Shown one piece after another: positions 59,201-64,000 of a DNA stretch of 64,000 nucleotides. The translations under genes and the position numbers were made by a program. Position 1 is the stretch's first letter, and each line of letters opens with the position of its first letter. Under the pieces are notes generated by a model, which saw only the letters and a program-made list of their open reading frames with translations, did not search any database and had not been told where the DNA came from. Source of the stretch: Phytophthora hibernalis (taxonomy: Eukaryota > Oomycota > Peronosporomycetes > Peronosporales > Peronosporaceae). The stretch covers positions 372,001-436,000 of the forward strand of contig JAAKBF010000374.1 in NCBI GenBank assembly GCA_012656075.1, written 5' to 3'.

Positions 59201-61718
59201 AGATCGATTAGCATGTCCAGTACAGGGTCTTTTCCAGCGCATCGGCAGCAAGGTTACAGCACGCGGTAGAACAACTTCGAAGTGTTTCACGAATGATCGA
59301 GCTAGCAGCGGCGCTCACTGGGACATCTGAAGCTGCGGCAGCTGCTGCAGAGGAAGTAGCGGCGCTCATGATACGACGAATTAACCGCACACCATGATCA
59401 GCTACAATTCGCGCGCGTGCTTCGGCATCAAACGACAAATTGGCCAGAACACCTGCGCACTGGCGAAGCAATTCGTCAGCACGTACTGGTGGTTTATTGA
59501 AGACTTTGGCAAGTGTTGCAACCACATCAGCACGCAGCAGAGCGGGTCTGCTCTCGGCCGCGAAGGACAGATTAAGAAGACAGCCCAGTGCGCATTCCTG
59601 GTATCGCAGAAGCACTGTCGGCGGTCCTGATCCAGCTGCAGGTGTGGAAGGAGTTGCTCCTGAGCCTCCATTAGCACCTTCGTCGTCGACGTCTCCCTTA
59701 CGCCTACATAGCCGCACAATGGCACGGATGGTGTCGTCCTGAAGAAGAACAGCATGCAGGCTCTTCTCGCATGATACGTTGAACAGAGCGTTGGCACAGA
59801 GCTCCCGCACACGGTCGTGTGGTGTACGTGCAGCCAGCTTCGCCAGAGCGGCAGGCATGTTACTTTGGAGGATTTCAGTGGATGCAGCAGGATGTGCCAG
59901 CATGCTGCAAAGTGTCAGAACTGCGTATTGTTGGGCTAATGCACTGCCGCTGGCATCGTCCTCTTCGACAAAGCGCAACAACAGTGATACAACGCCAAAC
60001 CGTGCCAACAGAGCGCGACTATCGGCTGTGGCTGACATATTCGACAAACAGAGCGCTGTGTTCTCGCGCACGGTGGTGCTTGGGTGGTGAGCCCCAATCT
60101 CCACGAGGTTGGCAACAGCATCGCTTAGAGCTAAGTTCTTGAGCGATGCCGGGTATGATGAAATGTTAGCGATGGTCACGGCACACATTTCCCGTACGTC
60201 TCGAGGTTTCTCACATTTCAACAGCTCCTCAAGGCACTCGAGGATACGTCCGTGACTCAGGGGCTCCAAGTTACCTGACAGCCCTGACAAATTGCAAAGT
60301 GCGGTGGCCAAGTGTTTTCGTATAATACCAACGTCACCTCCATCTTCAGCTTCTTCACCCGATCCACCGGCGGCGGTAATACTGCTCTGTTGGGATAGTT
60401 CGCAAACCGTGTCCAGAATGCCTTCTTCGACAACCTTCGCTCGTGAACCACTCAAAAGTGACAAGTTGCAGATAGCCTCGGCTGCAAATTTTGCGCTAGA
60501 CGGGTCCTTGCGGGTGGCGAGCTTCATGAGCACATGCACTACGCTTTCGGCCACGGTAGTGCTCGAGGAGGAGGCGATGTTGATGAGCGCCTTCACGCAG
60601 GCTTCTTTGGTCTCGAGATCGGGCACGTTGAGCATTGAAAGAATAGCAGATACACACCCCTCATGAACGAGGCGTAGCTGCCCGCCGCGCTCGTACGAGA
60701 AGCGACACAAAGCCATACTCGTGTGTCGTCGCACTTCTTCATGTTGTGCTTTGGCTAGCTCGAGCAAGGCGAGTAGTACACCTTCGTCAGCCATCCTGCC
60801 AATGAGCACTGATTCGAACAGGAGATTCAGGATGGACGCAGCGCAGAATCGCTTCACTTCCAGGTCTTCAAAGACTGCGAGCTTACTCAGTGCCAACATG
60901 CAGCCTTCTTGTACCATCTGCCGCTCGTGACCAAGAACCGTCGAGAAATGGTAGATGCTGAAGGCGCATTCCTGCTTCAGTCGAATCTCACGATTGAGCC
61001 CCGCGGTAATATCTAGTGCATCGGCACTAGGTTCCTGCTCGTCTTCGTCGTCGTCATCCTCTTCCTTGCTTCTGCTATGGCGACTCAACGTGGAGTCACT
61101 GCCGCTGACGCTGTTTAGGGAGCCATTCTCGCTAGCCATGTTCAAGAGCGTGGTGGGCTTGCGGAAGCGCGATAAGTAAATCATGCCGTCTTCGTAGTTG
61201 CCCCGCTGACTGAACAAGTCTCCACCGTAGCCTCCAAAAACGTTGTCGATGCGTGGGCCTCGACTTGGTGGTGGGGCGGGTCGTTCCATGACGGACCGAT
61301 TTCGTGGCGACTCTATCACCGCGACCGAGTTGTGCCTTGCTGGTGGTGGTGCGGGCGAGGCTGCTGCCAAACCACCACCCGGGCTATTCATCTGGTGCGA
61401 GGGTGACGCGTGCCCATTGTTTTCGTCACGAGCTTCTTGAGGAATGATCCTCGTGTTAATGTGCCGATAAAGCGTTCGCACGAGATCCTCCTTGGTGATG
61501 TTGGTCTTCCAAAAGTTGCGCTGGCGGTGCAGTTTCCAGTGCTTTGCTAGCTCTTTGAGTTCTTCAAAGCGGATTGGCGCCGCTGCTGGGTCCCGTTGTC
61601 GTGGAAACAACTCGAAACGTGTAAGGTACTCTCGAAGCACATCCAACTCCTTGTCACGCTCGAGTTCCTCCAGCAGATCACGGGTATGTCTCGCATTCTG
61701 CGATAGTCGATGGCTCAT
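56259..61718 (-). CDS. Giant armadillo-repeat protein, about 1,820 residues
   Basis: Starts at ATG 61718 and stops at TAG 56259, single exon. The first 100 residues form a helical domain (RFEELKELAKHWKLHRQRNF). A Ser/Pro-rich linker and an acidic run (EEDDDDEDEQEP) come next, then more than twenty ARM repeats. Typical units are CAASILNLLFES, CVKALINIASSS, AAEAICNLSLLSGSRAKVVEEG and CARALFNLLTHDELRAAHIKDG. The C-terminal 300 residues add a conserved non-ARM region (VCWDFRSSAIDDTRF) and a Ser/Thr-rich tail. ARM solenoids bind peptides; relatives act in vacuole inheritance, flagella or signalling, so no function is assigned. Frame changes: about 59215-59240 (probably two) and the G run 56430-56433. 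Confidence 0.8.
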
Positions 61719-61985
61719 GACTTGTCAAGTCCGAAAGACAGTCCAACTGGACCAACGTAACTCGACTCGATTCCACTGCAATTGCTCTTCCGTGAAGCTG
61801 TCGTGCACTTGTTCGAGCCGCCTGCGTGTCCGTTTCGCAGCGGAAGGCATACCAATGTTACGCTGGACTTGTCAACGCTAATATTGTCGCCACTATTCTT
61901 AGGGAACATGGGACGGAGGTGACAAGCTTTTCATTCTCGGTTTGATCTTCGATCTGCGGCATCTCCCAATCACCCAGTTTTCACC
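61719..61985. promoter_or_regulatory. Short divergent promoter between the ARM gene and gene X
   Basis: Only 267 bp separate the two start codons on opposite strands, so the genes probably share control sequence. No specific motif was recognised. Confidence 0.5.
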
Positions 61986-62855
61986 ATGGCGTTGAAGAGC
62001 TATCACCGCGAAACTCTGAATGGTATGGCTGGTATGAGGCATCATAGTGCTTTTGGGTACTGATATTGGTTTTAGACAACTGGTACGAGGAGCGTGCAGC
62101 ACCTTTGAATGGTGTGCTTCCTCGCGATGGAGTGGTACGGACGTCTGGGGGCATGTCTATCCTTAAGCAATCACCTCACTGCTGCTTTGTTATTGCAGAA
62201 AGAGTTTAAGACAACGACAGGAACGGATTTCAGCGGAGCGCAGCCGATCGTTCCGGTATGTGCTCCTGAGGATGAATCGCTCAGAGAATCCTGGCTAAGT
62301 CATATTTCTAATCCTCCTGTACAGCGTAACAAGCTTCGCATGATCAACGACGGAAATATCGACGAGGCCATACGCCAGACCGCTGAGCTTAATTGGAGTC
62401 GGGGCTTTCGTTCAGTACTCCCAGTGCCAGATCCAGAACCGGACCGCGGCATGCTCTCGACGCAGCATCGAGTGCACGTCAACCACTTCTCAACGTCATC
62501 TCATCCTTCATATGCATCAACTGCCGGAGCGATGATTGCAGCGGGAGGTCCTGGTGGAAGGACGCTCGAGCGTGGCAGGGCTGTATCTGGCGCAATGGGC
62601 GAGGTTTACAAGCAGAATTCAGAACCGCAGAAGGACACGCTGGCCCAGCGATCATGGATGTACTCCACCGACCCGATGATCGCCGTTATGCAGAAACGTG
62701 CTGCGCTTGATGCGACTCAGTCGAAGACGCTCTCCGAGCCCAATCAAGCAAACCACAAGACCGAAAACTATGGGCGACAGATCACCTCCATCACAAGCAT
62801 TAGGCACAACCACAAAGGGGTCTTCGTTGACGATGAACCGGGATATCCGCAGTAG
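61986..62855 (+). CDS. Gene X: 253-residue protein, possible ciliary NWxEER-type
   Basis: Exons 61986-62031, 62076-62134 and 62199-62855 join in phase (introns of 44 and 64 bp). The protein begins MALKSYHRETLNGMA; the second exon holds NWYEERAAPLNG and the third KEFKTTTGTDFSGAQ. The C-terminus is SITSIRHNHKGVFVDDEPGY. A short NWxEER motif near the N-terminus occurs in several microtubule inner proteins of cilia, which would suit a zoosporic organism, but this is a weak argument and I do not recognise the family. No membrane segment or signal peptide; low complexity Gly/Ala centre. Its last codons and 3' flank are found as fragments at 48.8 and 51.5 kb. Confidence 0.65.
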
Positions 62856-64000
62856 ATGTAGTGAGGTTTCACTTACCACGTCGAAGTCACAAACAGCAAC
62901 CTCTTGTGTGATTTTTCATTCATTTTTTCTATTTGCTTCCGTCACTCCGTTCATCTGCTCTTTATACAAGTTTCTCGGGTTTTGATGCGCACTGTTCTCG
63001 GTTAGGCACATCCGGTAAGCCAGTACTCCATCGTCATGAAAACACGATCACGTTGATCAGGTACAGCACCTCCGCAAATCACAACGACAGATTGTACGGC
63101 AGCGGGCCGTGGGTCGACATGCGCTCTAGAACACGGCGCGACCAGCACCTCGAACCTCTGTCAACAAACGGGTCTTAAACCGTAGGCACTGTGTGTTTGC
63201 TTGCCAGACGTGCTCCTTGTCCTGTAACATCAAAAACTTGCCAAGAACTTAGTTTTCCTGGGATAAATAGTCACTCTCGTTCATGAGCTTCACCAAGTGG
63301 CGGGTGATTGCTGTAGGCGCGTGCTGCTGGCGCCAAAGCGAATGGAACAGTTCGGCGCCGTTGCGGGGACTCTGATGGTCCTTCTGATTTCTTGCGCAAG
63401 TTGCACTTCCAGTGGTTGACAATGTTGAGCGATATATCGCAACGACGTATTATATCACCGAGACGAGCGCACAGCGATCGGTTCCGACCAATCTTCCACT
63501 CCCGCGTCCAAATGGGAAGCCATTGCGTCGGTTATTCAGCTGATTGCGAGAGTATTGAGTGAAGACGAACAGAGTGTAGGAGACCAGGGTGTTTCCATGT
63601 CAATCGATCTAGGAATACTCGACACTTACACGCATTTGAAATTCAACAAATTGAAGTTTCCCTTCATAGCTCCCTTTGCACTTTAAACTTCATGTAATAT
63701 CCATGTTTAATGAACAACGCCAGAGATACTCGAATTCGAGAACCCGGATCATGTTGTGTCTACGAAGCAGGAAAAGCTCAAACGACTGCAGTCTTCCGTC
63801 GATGATCGATCCAGAGACACAACCCCGCCTTCGGAAACATACTCTGCGGAGCTCCTACAATTGTCTAGACGATATCAATGGAACAATGTCTGCAGTCGCC
63901 ACGAGTAGATTCAGAAGAGCACAAGCTGTGCAGGTCGAGGGGAGGACAGTTGCATGAAGGTCTCGTTTTGGGCTATTGTTGTCGGATGAACGAAGCCGCT
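62856..64000. other. Gene fragments and intergenic sequence
   Basis: 62856-63015 carries gene X's 3' flank and, on the minus strand, a remnant of a TFIIE-alpha tail (YRMCLTEN). 63035-63130, minus, resembles the membrane-protein fragment at 51990-52080. Beyond 63200 no gene was recognised. Confidence 0.5.

Noticed and set aside
1..64000. tRNA, rRNA, CRISPR arrays, bacterial-type operons or riboswitches
   Set aside because: Looked for characteristic arms and repeats by eye; none seen, and the genes are eukaryotic with spliceosomal introns.

Overview
The window is nuclear DNA of an oomycete, most probably a Phytophthora-like plant pathogen. It carries a signal-peptide/RxLR/dEER effector gene (9.5-10.1 kb), a second RxLR-like secreted protein (34.3-34.9 kb) and a Crinkler (CRN) gene with the LFLAK-type header and a P-loop (49.2-51.3 kb). 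It also has oomycete-typical amino-acid (AAAP) and folate-biopterin-type transporters, and short (44-90 bp) GT-AG introns. Strand use is mixed and there are no operons, tRNA, rRNA or CRISPR.

Layout. 0-1.2 kb: 3' end of an ankyrin-like/fibronectin-III gene. 1.7-3.4 kb: decayed PIF/Harbinger element (Myb-like ORF plus truncated transposase). 3.4-9.5 kb: gene-free nest of inverted-repeat elements and MITEs. 9.5-17.3 kb: RxLR effector, YqaJ-like nuclease gene, tandem pair of bZIP-like/START-like genes, AAAP transporter 1. 19-31 kb: housekeeping block with SPT16 (FACT), a TMEM184-type membrane protein, a five-PDZ protein, a three-TM orphan and the flagellar protein CFAP100. 31.8-34 kb: deletion derivative of a second Harbinger element and small repeats. 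34-47 kb: RxLR-like effector, a SNARE-coil/zinc-finger/beta-trefoil gene in two almost identical inverted copies enclosing AAAP transporter 2 and two orphan genes. 47-54.5 kb: TFIIE-alpha, CRN, folate-biopterin-type transporter. 55.5-62.9 kb: small LRR protein, a ~1,800-residue armadillo-repeat gene and, divergently, a 253-residue gene (called gene X here).

One caution governs interpretation. Nearly every long conserved gene here is broken by one or more single-base gains or losses, mostly in short homopolymer runs, while the protein sequence on both sides is well kept; even the essential SPT16 has three. The simplest reading is uncorrected assembly or sequencing indels. Frameshifts alone should therefore not be used to call pseudogenes here, including in the effectors. 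In-frame stops (bZIP-like copy 1; the CRN gene) are stronger evidence of decay.

The most unusual signals are: the inverted gene pair at 36.15-37.41 and 45.68-46.94 kb, identical even in an intron; the RxLR-like effector with four 13-residue repeats and a C-terminal membrane helix; and the gene X/TFIIE-alpha tail fragments that recur at 48.8, 51.5 and 62.9 kb, two of them flanking the Crinkler.
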